Made by a program: the position numbers and the translations under genes
Assembly: GCA_932294295.1 (NCBI GenBank)
Contig: OW028579.1
Location: 6,966,370 to 7,030,369, forward strand
From: Alitta virens
Lineage: Eukaryota > Annelida > Polychaeta > Phyllodocida > Nereididae
Reading direction: 5' to 3'
Length of the DNA stretch: 64,000 bases
Part shown: piece by piece, positions 12,134 through 25,367 of the stretch
How positions within the stretch are numbered: the stretch's first letter is position 1
Layout of the letters: each line of letters begins with the position of its first letter
Notes under the pieces: model-generated
Told to the model about the DNA's origin: nothing
Databases searched by the model: none
Seen by the model: only the letters and a program-made list of their open reading frames with translations

Positions 12134-13236
12134 GACATAGCTTACTTCCACACCATTTGATTTTATACTTATACAATGATACCAACCTGCGCACAAGCTA
12201 AAGCAGTTTGACATTGCACAAAGGTTCATGTGCAACTACCTTATGTGTGCTTCTTGGCTGAATTTGCCATAACATTTTATTGATTTAAAGAAACAACGCT
12301 ACCAGATGGCTGCCCAATTGGCCAAAGTTGGCCTGGTGTTGTTGTCATTGGCTTAATGTAGGGCGCACATTGAGCCATTGACAACAAAATCAGTTCAACA
12401 GCGGCTCTATTTGGCATGCAATGAAGGTAAAGTGACTTTGGATCTTTACATATTGCGACTTGAGCTTCATGCATTGCTTGGAAATCACACACAAACAAAA
12501 GTGATTGGGCATGGGTAGCATACAAGAAAAGGTGTCCCGTGACTCCCAACATAGTCATGTGTGATATGTTGCAAAATTTGTATGGCAAGTAAATTTGAAG
12601 CTTTGATAATCTAACTGCCAATTTTATGGTTTTTATTTGGACTTCCCAATCAGATTTTTGACATACAGAATGCAAAAACAACCTGTGCACAAGCTAATGT
12701 AGCTTGACATAATACAAAAATGTATACAAATATCTAAATCATCAAAGTGCCTTCCATGACATTTGACTGAATCTGCCATAACTTATATTGATTGAAGTAA
12801 CTTCCAGACTATCTAATTTTAGACTTATAGAATAATACCAAGATGCACACAAGCAAATACAGTTTGACATTGCACAAAAGCTCATATGCAATTACCAGAA
12901 TGTGTGCTTCCTGAATGTATCCGCCATAACTTTTATTGATTTGAAATAATGACGCTGCCAGATGGCTGACCAATTTGCAAAATTTGGCCTTGTGTTGCCA
13001 TCCTAGGATCAATGTCAGGTGCACATCGAGCTTTAGGTGACAAAAACAGTTCAACAGTGGCTGGATTTGTCATGCCATGTGAAGAGTAACTTAGGATCTT
13101 TGCAAATTGCGACTTGGGCCTTATGCATTGCCGAAAAGTCATGCAAAACATGTGATTTGGCTTGGGTGACTCACCAGGAACAATGGCATAGTCATGTGCT
13201 ATGTAGAACAATTTGTATGGCAGAGGATGTAGATTG
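12134..13236. repeat. Satellite unit 12 (1,103 bp)
   Basis: Common-type A, CCTAGG, GCCGAAAAGTC, GGCAGAGG. Counterpart of unit 50 except G at 13,223 (T in unit 50). Confidence 0.95.
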
Positions 13237-14343
13237 GACATAGCTTACTTCCACACCATTTGATTTTATACTTATACAATGATACCAACCTGCGCACAAG
13301 CTAAAGCAGTTTGACATTGCACAAAGGTTCATGTGCAACTACCTTATGTGTGCTTCTTGGCTGAATTTGCCATAACATTTTATTGATTTAAAGAAACAAC
13401 GCTACCAGATGGCTGCCCAATTGGCCAAAGTTGGCCTGGTGTTGTTGTCATTGGCTTAATGTAGGGCGCACATTGAGCCATTGACAACAAAATCAGTTCA
13501 ACAGCGGCTGGCTCTATTTGGCATGCAATGAAGGTAAAGTGACTTTGGATCTTTACATATTGCGACTTGAGCTTCATGCATTGCTTGGAAATCACACACA
13601 AACAAAAGTGATTGGGCATGGGTAGCATACAAGAAAAGGTGTCCCGTGACTCCCAACATAGTCATGTGTGATATGTTGCAAAATTTGTATGGCAAGTAAA
13701 TTTGAAGCTTTGATAATCTAACTGCCAATTTTATGGTTTTTATTTGGACTTCCCAATCAGATTTTTGACATACAGAATGCAAAAACAACCTGTGCACAAG
13801 CTAATGTAGCTTGACATAATACAAAAATGTATACAAATATCTAAATCATCAAAGTGCCTTCCATGACATTTGACTGAATCTGCCATAACTTATATTGATT
13901 GAAGTAACTTCCAGACTATCTAATTTTAGACTTATAGAATAATACCAAGATGCACACAAGCAAATACAGTTTGACATTGCAGAAAAGCTCATATGCAATT
14001 ACCAGAATGTGTGCTTCCTGAATGTATCCGCCATAACTTTTATTGATTTGAAATAATGACGCTGCCAGATGGCTGACCAATTTGCAAAATTTGGCCTTGT
14101 GTTGCCATCCTAGGATCAATGTCAGGTGCACATCGAGCTTTAGGTGACAAAAAAAGTTCAACAGTGGCTGGATTTGTCATGCCATGTGAAGAGTAACTTA
14201 GGATCTTTGCAAATTGCGACTTGGGCCTTATGCATTGCCGAAAAGTCATGCAAAACATGTGATTTGGCTTGGGTGACTCACCAGGAACAATGGCATAGTC
14301 ATGTGCTATGTAGAACAATTTGTATGGCATAGGATGTAGATTG
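13237..14343. repeat. Satellite unit 13 (1,107 bp, 4-bp duplication)
   Basis: Longest unit. GGCT is duplicated in tandem at about 13,506-13,513 (CGGCTGGCTCT against CGGCTCT elsewhere). B/C part has GCAGAAAAG (G at 13,982) and AAAAAAGTTC. The 8,820-bp block begins just after 13,982. Confidence 0.95.
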
Positions 14344-15446
14344 GACATAGCTTACTTCCACACCATTTGATTTTATACTTATACAATGATACCAACCTGC
14401 GCACAAGCTAAAGCAGTTTGACATTGCACAAAGGTTCATGTGCAACTACCTTATGTGTGCTTCTTGGCTGAATTTGCCATAACATTTTATTGATTTAAAG
14501 AAACAACGCTACCAGATGGCTGCCCAATTGGCCAAAGTTGGCCTGGTGTTGTTGTCATTGGCTTAATGTAGGGCGCACATTGAGCCATTGACAACAAAAT
14601 CAGTTCAACAGCGGCTCTATTTGGCATGCAATGAAGGTAAAGTGACTTTGGATCTTTACATATTGCGACTTGAGCTTCATGCATTGCTTGGAAATCACAC
14701 ACAAACAAAAGTGATTGGGCATGGGTAGCATACAAGAAAAGGTGTCCCGTGACTCCCAACATAGTCATGTGTGATATGTTGCAAAATTTGTATGGCAAGT
14801 AAATTTGAAGCTTTGATAATCTAACTGCCAATTTTATGGTTTTTATTTGGACTTCCCAATCAGATTTTTGACATACAGAATGCAAAAACAACCTGTGCAC
14901 AAGCTAATGTAGCTTGACATAATACAAAAATGTATACAAATATCTAAATCATCAAAGTGCCTTCCATGACATTTGACTGAATCTGCCATAACTTATATTG
15001 ATTGAAGTAACTTCCAGACTATCTAATTTTAGACTTATAGAATAATACCAAGATGCACACAAGCAAATACAGTTTGACATTGCAGAAAAGCTCATATGCA
15101 ATTACCAGAATGTGTGCTTCCTGAATGTATCCGCCATAACTTTTATTGATTTGAAATAATGACGCTGCCAGATGGCTGACCAATTTGCAAAATTTGGCCT
15201 TGTGTTGCCATCCTAGGATCAATGTCAGGTGCACATCGAGCTTTAGGTGACAAAAACAGTTCAACAGTGGCTGGATTTGTCATGCCATGTGAAGAGTAAC
15301 TTAGGATCTTTGCAAATTGCGAATTGGGCCTTATGCATTGCCGAAAAGTCATGCAAAACATGTGATTTGGCTTGGGTGACTCACCAGGAACAATGGCATA
15401 GTCATGTGCGATGTTGAACAATTTGTATGGCATAGGATGTAGATTG
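14344..15446. repeat. Satellite unit 14 (1,103 bp)
   Basis: GCAGAAAAG in B/C, GCGAATTGGG, and the paired variant GCGATGTTG in place of GCTATGTAG near 15,410. Counterpart of unit 22. Confidence 0.95.
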
Positions 15447-16547
15447 GACATAGCTTACTTCCACACCATTTGATTTTATACTTATACAATGATACCAACC
15501 TGCGCACAAGCTAAAGCAGTTTGACATTGCACAAAGGTTCATGTGCAACTATTATGTGTGCTTCTTGGCTGAATTTGCCATAACATTTTATTGATTTAAA
15601 GAAACAACGCTACCAGATGGCTGCCCAATTGGCCAAAGTTGGCCTGGTGTTGCTGTCATTGGCTTAATGTTGGGCGCACATTGAGCCATTGACAACAAAA
15701 TCAGTTCAACAGCGGCTCTATTTGGCATGCAATGAAGGTAAAGTGACTTTGGATCTTTACATATTGCGACTTGAGCTTCATGCATTGCTTGGAAATCACA
15801 CACAAACAAAAGTGATTGGGCATGGGTAGCATACAAGAAAAGGTGTCCCGTGACTCCCAACATAGTCATGTGTGATATGTTGCAAAATTTGTATGGCAAG
15901 TAAATTTGAAGCTTTGATAATCTAACTGCCAATTTTATGGTTTTTATTTGGACTTCCCAATCAGATTTTTGACATACAGAATGCAAAAACAACCTGTGCA
16001 CAAGCTAATGTAGCTTGACATAATACAAAAATGTATACAAATATCTAAATCATCAAAGTGCCTTCCATGACATTTGACTGAATCTGCCATAACTTATATT
16101 GATTGAAGTAACTTCCAGACTATCTAATTTTAGACTTATAGAATAATACCAAGATGCACACAAGCAAATACAGTTTGACATTGCACAAAAGCTCATATGC
16201 AATTACCAGAATGTGTGCTTCCTGAATGTATCCGCCATAACTTTTATTGATTTGAAATAATGACGCTGCCAGATGGCTGACCAATTTGCAAAATTTGGCC
16301 TTGTGTTGCCATCCTAGGATCAATGTCAGGTGCACATCGAGCTTTAGGTGACAAAAACAGTTCAACAGTGGCTGGATTTGTCATGCCATGTGAAGAGTAA
16401 CTTAGGATCTTTGCAAATTGCGACTTGGGCCTTATGCATTGCCGAAAAGTCATGCAAAACATGTGATTTGGCTTGGGTGACTCACCAGGAACAATGGCAT
16501 AGTCATGTGCTATGTAGAACAATTTGTATGGCAGAGGATGTAGATTG
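15447..16547. repeat. Satellite unit 15 (1,101 bp)
   Basis: Two-base deletion variant CAACTATTATG (others CAACTACCTTATG), GTTGCTGTC, AATGTTGGG; C has GGCAGAGG. Counterpart of unit 23. Confidence 0.95.
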
Positions 16548-17650
16548 GACATAGCTTACTTCCACACCATTTGATTTTATACTTATACAATGATACCAAC
16601 CTGCGCACAAGCTAAAGCAGTTTGACATTGCACAAAGGTTCATGTGCAACTACCTTATGTGTGCTTCTTGGCTGAATTTGCCATAACATTTTATTGATTT
16701 AAAGAAACAACGCTACCAGATGGCTGCCCAATTGGCCAAAGTTGGCCTGGTGTTGTTGTCATTGGCTTAATGTAGGGCGCACATTGAGCCATTGACAACA
16801 AAATCAGTTCAACAGCGGCTCTATTTGGCATGCAATGAAGGTAAAGTGACTTTGGATCTTTACATATTGCGACTTGAGCTTCATGCATTGCTTGGAAATC
16901 ACACACAAACAAAAGTGATTGGGCATGGGTAGCATACAAGAAAAGGTGTCCCGTGACTCCCAACATAGTCATGTGTGATATGTTGCAAAATTTGTATGGC
17001 AAGTAAATTTGAAGCTTTGATAATCTAACTGCCAATTTTATGGTTTTTATTTGGACTTCCCAATCAGATTTTTGACATACAGAATGCAAAAACAACCTGT
17101 GCACAAGCTAATGTAGCTTGACATAATACAAAAATTTATACAAATATCTAAATCATCAAAGTGCCTTCCATGACATTTGACTGAATCTGCCATAACTTAT
17201 ATTGATTGAAGTAACTTCCAGACTATCTAATTTTAGACTTATAGAATAATACCAAGATGCACACAAGCAAATACAGTTTGACATTGCACAAAAGCTCATA
17301 TGCAATAACCAGAATGTGTGCTTCCTGAATGTATCCGCCATAACTTTTATTGATTTGAAATAATGACGCTGCCAGATGGCTGACCAATTTGCAAAATTTG
17401 GCCTTGTGTTGCCATCCTTGGATCAATGTCAGGTGCACATCGAGCTTTAGATGACAAAAACAGTTCAACAGTGGCTGGATTTGTCATGCCATGTGAAGAG
17501 TAACTTAGGATCTTTGCAAATTGCGAATTGGGCCTTATGCATTGCCGAAAAGTCATGCAAAACATGTGATTTGGCTTGGGTGACTCACCAGGAACAATCG
17601 CATAGTCATGTGCTATGTAGAACAATTTGTATGGCATAGGATGTAGATTG
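16548..17650. repeat. Satellite unit 16 (1,103 bp)
   Basis: AAAATTTATAC in B, GCAATAACC, TTAGATGAC, GCGAATTGGG, CAATCGCATAG. Counterpart of unit 24. Confidence 0.95.
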
Positions 17651-18753
17651 GTCATAGCCTACTTCCACACCATTTGATTTTATACTTATACAATGATACC
17701 AACCTGCGCACAAGCTAAAGCAGTTTGACATTGCACAAAAGTTCATGTGCAACTACCTTATGTGTGCTTCTTGGCTGAATTTGCCATAACATTTTATTGA
17801 TTTAAAGAAACAACGCTACCAGATGGCTGCCCAATTGGCTCAAGTTGGCCTGGTGTTGCTGTCATTGGCTTAATGTAGGGCGCACATTGAGCCATTGACA
17901 ACAAAATCAGTTCAACAGTGGCTCTATTTGGCATGCAATGAAGGTAAAGTGACTTTGGATCTTTACATATTGCGACTTGAGCTTCATGCATTGCTTGGAA
18001 GTCACACACAAACAAAAGTGATTGGGCATGGGTAGCATAAAAGAAATAGTGTCCCGTGACTCCCAACATAGTCATGTGCGATATGTTGCAAAATTTGTAT
18101 GGCAAGTAAATTTGAAGCTTTGATAATCTAACTGACAATTTTATGGTTTTTATTTGGACTTCCCAATCAGATTTTTGACATACAGAATGCAAAAACAACC
18201 TGTGCACAAGCTGATGTAGCTTGACATAATACACAAATGTATACAAATATCTAAATCATCAAAGTGCCTTCCATGACATTTGACTGAATCTGCCATAACT
18301 TATATTGATTGAAGTAACTTCCAGACTATCTAATTTTAGACTTTTAGAATAATACCAAGCTTCACACAAGCAAATACAGTTTGACATTGCACAAAAGCTC
18401 ATATGCAATTACCAGAATGTGTGCTTCCTGAATGTATCTGCCATAACTTTTATTGATTTGAAATAATGACGCTGCCAGATGGCTGACCAATTTGCAAAAT
18501 TTGGCCTTGTGTTGCCATCCTTGGATCAATGTCAGGTGCACATCGAGCTTTAGGTGACAAAAACAGTTCAACAGTGGCTGGATTTGTCATGCCATGTGAA
18601 GAGTAACTTAGTATCTTTGCAAATTGCGACTTGGGCCTTATGCATTGCCGAAAACTCATGCAAAACATGTGATTTGGCTTGGGTGACTCACCAGGAACAA
18701 TGGCTTAGTCATGTGCGATGTTGAACAATTTGTATGGCATAGGATGTAGATTG
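17651..18753. repeat. Satellite unit 17 (1,103 bp)
   Basis: Starts GTCATAGCCT; GGCTCAAG, AAAAGAAATAG, TGTGCGATA, GACTTTTAG, TGGCTTAGTC, GCGATGTTG. Counterpart of unit 25. Confidence 0.95.
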
Positions 18754-19854
18754 GACATAGCTTACTTCCACACCATTTGATTTTATACTTATACAATGAT
18801 ACCAACCTGCGCACAAGCTAAAGCAGTTTGACATTGCACAAAGGTTCATGTGCAACTATTATGTGTGCTTCTTGGCTGAATTTGCCATAACATTTTATTG
18901 ATTTAAAGAAACAACGCTACCAGATGGATGCCCAATTGGCCAAAGTTGGCCTGGTGTTGCTGTCATTGGCTTAATGTTGGGCGCACATTGAGCCATTGAC
19001 AACAAAATCAGTTCAACAGCGGCTCTATTTGGCATGCAATGAAGGTAAAGTGACTTTGGATCTTTACATATTGCGACTTGAGCTTCATGCATTGCTTGGA
19101 AATCACACACAAACAAAAGTGATTGGGCATGGGTAGCATACAAGAAAAGGTGTCCCGTGACTCCCAACATAGTCATGTGTGATATGTTGCAAAATTTGTA
19201 TGGCAAGTAAATTTGAAGCTTTGATAATCTAACTGCCAATTTTATGGTTTTTATTTGGACTTCCCAATCAGATTTTTGACATACAGAATGCAAAAACAAC
19301 CTGTGCACAAGCTAATGTAGCTTGACATAATACAAAAATGTATACAAATATCTAAATCATCAAAGTGCCTTCCATGACATTTGACTGAATCTGCCATAAC
19401 TTATATTGATTGAAGTAACTTCCAGACTATCTAATTTTAGACTTATAGAATAATACCAAGATGCACACAAGCAAATACAGTTTGACATTGCACAAAAGCT
19501 CATATGCAATTACCAGAATGTGTGCTTCCTGAATGTATCCGCCATAACTTTTATTGATTTGAAATAATGACGCTGCCAGATGGCTGACCAATTTGCAAAA
19601 TTTGGCCTTGTGTTGCCATCCTTGGATCAATGTCAGGTGCACATCGAGCTTTAGGTGACAAAAACAGTTCAACAGTGGCTGGATTTGTCATGCCATGTGA
19701 AGAGTAACTTAGTATCTTTCCAAATTGCGACTTGGGCCTTATGCATTGCCGAAAACTCATGCAAAACATGTGATTTGGCTTGGGTGACTCACCAGGAACA
19801 ATGGCATAGTCATGTGCGATGTTGAACAATTTGTATGGCATAGGATGTAGATTG
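18754..19854. repeat. Satellite unit 18 (1,101 bp)
   Basis: CAACTATTATG deletion, GATGGATGCCC, CTTTCCAAATTG, GCGATGTTG. Counterpart of unit 26; its C part is also found in unit 51. Confidence 0.95.
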
Positions 19855-20957
19855 GTCATAGCTTACTTCCACACCATTTGATTTTATACTTATACAATGA
19901 TACCAACCTGCGCACAAGCTAAAGCAGTTTGACATTGCACAAAAGTTCATGTGCAACTACCTTATGTGTGCTTCTTGGCTGAATTTGCCATAACATTTTA
20001 TTGATTTAAAGAAACAACGCTACCAGATGGCTGCCCAATTGGCTAAAGTTGGCCTGGTGTTGCTGTCATTGGCTTAATGTAGGGCGCACATTGAGCCATT
20101 GACAACAAAATCAGTTCAACAGTGGCTCTATTTGGCATGCAATGAAGGTAAAGTGACTTTGGATCTTTACATATTGCGACTTGAGCTTCATGCATTGCTT
20201 GGAAGTCACACACAAACAAAAGTGATTGGGCACGGGTAGCATAAAAGAAAAGGTGTCCCGTGACTCCCAACATAGTCATGTGTGATATGTTGCAAAATTT
20301 GTATGGCAAGTAAATTTGTAGCTTTGATAATCTAACTGACAATCTTATGGTTTTTATTTGGACTTCCCAATCAGATTTTTGACATACAGAATGCAAAAAC
20401 AACCTGTGCACAAGCTTATGTAGCTTGACATAATACACAAATGTATACAAATATCTAAATCATCAAAGTGCCTTCCATGACATTTGACTGAATCTGCCAT
20501 AACTTATATTGATTGAAGTAACTTCCAGACTATCTAATTTTAGACTTTTAGAATAATACCAGGCTTCACACAAGCAAATACAGTTTGACATTGCACAAAA
20601 GCTCATATGCAATTACCAGAATGTGTGCTTCCTGAATGTATCCGCCATAACTTTTATTGATTTGAAATAATGACGCTGCCAGATGGCTGACCAATTTGCA
20701 AAATTTGGCCTTGTGTTGCCATCCTAGGATCAATGTCAGGTGCACATCGAGCTTTAGGTGACAAAAACAGTTCAACAGTGGCTGGATTTGTCATGCCATG
20801 TGAAGAGTAACTTAGGATCTTTGCAAATTGCGACTTGGGCCTTATGCATTGCCGAAAAGTCATGCAAAACATGTGATTTGGCTTGGGTGACTCACCAGGA
20901 ACAATGGCATAGTCATGTGCTATGTAGAACAAATTGTATGGCATAGGATGTAGATTG
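19855..20957. repeat. Satellite unit 19 (1,103 bp)
   Basis: Starts GTCATAG; GGCTAAAG, GCACGGG, TTTGTAGCTTTG, ACAATCTTA, AGCTTATG, CCAGGCTTC, ACAAATTGTATGG. Counterpart of units 27 and 52. Confidence 0.95.
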
Positions 20958-22060
20958 GACATAGCTTACTTCCACACCATTTGATTTTATACTTATACAA
21001 TGATACCAACCTGCGCACAAGCTAAAGCAGTTTGACATTGCACAAAGGTTCATGTGCAACTACCTTATGTGTGCTTCTTGGCTGAATTTGCCATAACATT
21101 TTATTGATTTAAAGAAACAACGCTACCAGATGGCTGCCCAATTGGCCAAAGTTGGCCTGGTGTTGTTGTCATTGGCTTAATGTAGGGCGCACATTGAGCC
21201 ATTGACAACAAAATCAGTTCAACAGCGGCTCTATTTGGCATGCAATGAAGGTAAAGTGACTTTGGATCTTTACATATTGCGACTTGAGCTTCATGCATTG
21301 CTTGGAAATCACACACAAACAAAAGTGATTGGGCATGGGTAGCATACAAGAAAAGGTGTCCCGTGACTCCCAACATAGTCATGTGTGATATGTTGCAAAA
21401 TTTGTATGGCAAGTAAATTTGAAGCTTTGATAATCTAACTGCCAATTTTATGGTTTTTATTTGGACTTCCCAATCAGATTTTTGACATACAGAATGCAAA
21501 AACAACCTGTGCACAAGCTAATGTAGCTTGACATAATACAAAAATTTATACAAATATCTAAATCATCAAAGTGCCTTCCATGACATTTGACTGAATCTGC
21601 CATAACTTATATTGATTGAAGTAACTTCCAGACTATCTAATTTTAGACTTATAGAATAATACCAAGATGCACACAAGCAAATACAGTTTGACATTGCACA
21701 AAAGCTCATATGCAATTACCAGAATGTGTGCTTCCTGAATGTATCCGCCATAACTTTTATTGATTTGAAATAATGACGCTGCCAGATGGCTGACCAATTT
21801 GCAAAATTTGGCCTTGTGTTGCCATCCTTGGATCAATGTCAGGTGCACATCGAGCTTTAGATGACAAAAACAGTTCAACAGTGGCTGGATTTGTCATGCC
21901 ATGTGAAGAGTAACTTAGGATCTTTGCAAATTGCGAATTGGGCCTTATGCATTGCCGAAAAGTCATGCAAAACATGTGATTTGGCTTGGGTGACTCACCA
22001 GGAACAATCGCATAGTCATGTGCTATGTAGAACAATTTGTATGGCATAGGATGTAGATTG
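20958..22060. repeat. Satellite unit 20 (1,103 bp)
   Basis: Like unit 16 (AAAATTTATAC, TTAGATGAC, CAATCGCATAG) but with GCAATTACC. Counterpart of units 28 and 53, which read AAAATGTATAC (T at 21,546 against G at 30,366). Confidence 0.95.
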
Positions 22061-23163
22061 GTCATAGCCTACTTCCACACCATTTGATTTTATACTTATA
22101 CAATGATACCAACCTGCGCACAAGCTAAAGCAGTTTGACATTGCACAAAAGTTCATGTGCAACTACCTTATGTGTGCTTCTTGGCTGAATTTGCCATACC
22201 ATTTTATTGATTTAAAGAAACAACGCTACCAGATGGCTGCCCAATTGGCTCAAGTTGGCCTGGTGTTGCTGTCATTGGCTTAATGTAGGGCGCACATTGA
22301 GCCATTGACAACAAAATCAGTTCAACAGTGGCTCTATTTGGCATGCAATGAAGGTAAAGTGACTTTGGATCTTTACATATTGCGACTTGAGCTTCATGCA
22401 TTGCTTGGAAGTCACACACAAACAAAAGTGATTGGGCATGGGTAGCATAAAAGAAATAGTGTCCCGTGACTCCCAACATAGTCATGTGCGATATGTTGCA
22501 AAATTTGTATGGCAAGTAAATTTGAAGCTTTGATAATCTAACTGCCAATTTTATGGTTTTTATTTGGACTTCCCAATCAGATTTTTTACATACAGAATGC
22601 AAAAACAACCTGTGCACAAGCTGATGTAGCTTGACATAATACACAAATGTATACAAATATCTAAATCATCAAAGTGCCTTCCATGACATTTGACTGAATC
22701 TGCCAAAACTTATATTGATTGAAGTAACTTCCAGACTATCTAATTTTAGACTTTTAGAATAATACCAAGCTTCACACAAGCAAATACAGTTTGACATTGC
22801 ACAAAAGCTCATATGCAATTACCAGAATGTGTGCTTCCTGAATGTATCCGCCATAACTTTTATTGATTTGAAATAATGACGCTGCCAGATGGCTGACCAA
22901 TTTGCAAAATTTGGCCTTGTGTTGCCATCCTAGGATCAATGTCAGGTGCACATCGAGCTTTAGGTGACAAAAAAAGTTCAACAGTGGCTGGATTTGTCAT
23001 GCCATGTGAAGAGTAACTTAGGATCTTTGCAAATTGCGACTTGGGCCTTATGCATTGCCGAAAAGTCATGCAAAACATGTGATTTGGCTTGGGTGACTCA
23101 CCAGGAACAATGGCATAGTCATGTGCTATGTAGAACAATTTGTATGGCATAGGATGTAGATTG
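22061..23163. repeat. Satellite unit 21 (1,103 bp), hybrid at the 8,820-bp block junction
   Basis: Front part: GTCATAGCCT, GCCATACCATTTT, GGCTCAAG, TTTTTTACAT, GACTTTTAG, AAGCTTC, as in units 29 and 54. Back part from about 22,803: GTATCCGCC, AAAAAAGTTC, as in unit 13. It joins the end of the first block copy to the start of the second. Confidence 0.95.
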
Positions 23164-24266
23164 GACATAGCTTACTTCCACACCATTTGATTTTATACTT
23201 ATACAATGATACCAACCTGCGCACAAGCTAAAGCAGTTTGACATTGCACAAAGGTTCATGTGCAACTACCTTATGTGTGCTTCTTGGCTGAATTTGCCAT
23301 AACATTTTATTGATTTAAAGAAACAACGCTACCAGATGGCTGCCCAATTGGCCAAAGTTGGCCTGGTGTTGTTGTCATTGGCTTAATGTAGGGCGCACAT
23401 TGAGCCATTGACAACAAAATCAGTTCAACAGCGGCTCTATTTGGCATGCAATGAAGGTAAAGTGACTTTGGATCTTTACATATTGCGACTTGAGCTTCAT
23501 GCATTGCTTGGAAATCACACACAAACAAAAGTGATTGGGCATGGGTAGCATACAAGAAAAGGTGTCCCGTGACTCCCAACATAGTCATGTGTGATATGTT
23601 GCAAAATTTGTATGGCAAGTAAATTTGAAGCTTTGATAATCTAACTGCCAATTTTATGGTTTTTATTTGGACTTCCCAATCAGATTTTTGACATACAGAA
23701 TGCAAAAACAACCTGTGCACAAGCTAATGTAGCTTGACATAATACAAAAATGTATACAAATATCTAAATCATCAAAGTGCCTTCCATGACATTTGACTGA
23801 ATCTGCCATAACTTATATTGATTGAAGTAACTTCCAGACTATCTAATTTTAGACTTATAGAATAATACCAAGATGCACACAAGCAAATACAGTTTGACAT
23901 TGCAGAAAAGCTCATATGCAATTACCAGAATGTGTGCTTCCTGAATGTATCCGCCATAACTTTTATTGATTTGAAATAATGACGCTGCCAGATGGCTGAC
24001 CAATTTGCAAAATTTGGCCTTGTGTTGCCATCCTAGGATCAATGTCAGGTGCACATCGAGCTTTAGGTGACAAAAACAGTTCAACAGTGGCTGGATTTGT
24101 CATGCCATGTGAAGAGTAACTTAGGATCTTTGCAAATTGCGAATTGGGCCTTATGCATTGCCGAAAAGTCATGCAAAACATGTGATTTGGCTTGGGTGAC
24201 TCACCAGGAACAATGGCATAGTCATGTGCGATGTTGAACAATTTGTATGGCATAGGATGTAGATTG
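23164..24266. repeat. Satellite unit 22 (1,103 bp)
   Basis: Copy of unit 14 at offset 8,820 (GCAGAAAAG, GCGAATTGGG, GCGATGTTG). Confidence 0.95.
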
Positions 24267-25367
24267 GACATAGCTTACTTCCACACCATTTGATTTTATA
24301 CTTATACAATGATACCAACCTGCGCACAAGCTAAAGCAGTTTGACATTGCACAAAGGTTCATGTGCAACTATTATGTGTGCTTCTTGGCTGAATTTGCCA
24401 TAACATTTTATTGATTTAAAGAAACAACGCTACCAGATGGCTGCCCAATTGGCCAAAGTTGGCCTGGTGTTGCTGTCATTGGCTTAATGTTGGGCGCACA
24501 TTGAGCCATTGACAACAAAATCAGTTCAACAGCGGCTCTATTTGGCATGCAATGAAGGTAAAGTGACTTTGGATCTTTACATATTGCGACTTGAGCTTCA
24601 TGCATTGCTTGGAAATCACACACAAACAAAAGTGATTGGGCATGGGTAGCATACAAGAAAAGGTGTCCCGTGACTCCCAACATAGTCATGTGTGATATGT
24701 TGCAAAATTTGTATGGCAAGTAAATTTGAAGCTTTGATAATCTAACTGCCAATTTTATGGTTTTTATTTGGACTTCCCAATCAGATTTTTGACATACAGA
24801 ATGCAAAAACAACCTGTGCACAAGCTAATGTAGCTTGACATAATACAAAAATGTATACAAATATCTAAATCATCAAAGTGCCTTCCATGACATTTGACTG
24901 AATCTGCCATAACTTATATTGATTGAAGTAACTTCCAGACTATCTAATTTTAGACTTATAGAATAATACCAAGATGCACACAAGCAAATACAGTTTGACA
25001 TTGCACAAAAGCTCATATGCAATTACCAGAATGTGTGCTTCCTGAATGTATCCGCCATAACTTTTATTGATTTGAAATAATGACGCTGCCAGATGGCTGA
25101 CCAATTTGCAAAATTTGGCCTTGTGTTGCCATCCTAGGATCAATGTCAGGTGCACATCGAGCTTTAGGTGACAAAAACAGTTCAACAGTGGCTGGATTTG
25201 TCATGCCATGTGAAGAGTAACTTAGGATCTTTGCAAATTGCGACTTGGGCCTTATGCATTGCCGAAAAGTCATGCAAAACATGTGATTTGGCTTGGGTGA
25301 CTCACCAGGAACAATGGCATAGTCATGTGCTATGTAGAACAATTTGTATGGCAGAGGATGTAGATTG
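24267..25367. repeat. Satellite unit 23 (1,101 bp)
   Basis: Copy of unit 15 at offset 8,820, with the same 2-bp deletion and GGCAGAGG. Confidence 0.95.

Larger units (their letters stand above)
9367..13222. repeat. Block matching 50,735-54,590 (offset 41,368 bp)
   Basis: Part of unit 9 through unit 12. Shared rare variants in order: CATAACCTATATTG, TGACCCTGCC, CTGCACAC with ACATAGCAC, GTAGGACGC, AAAATTCATG. Confidence 0.85.
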
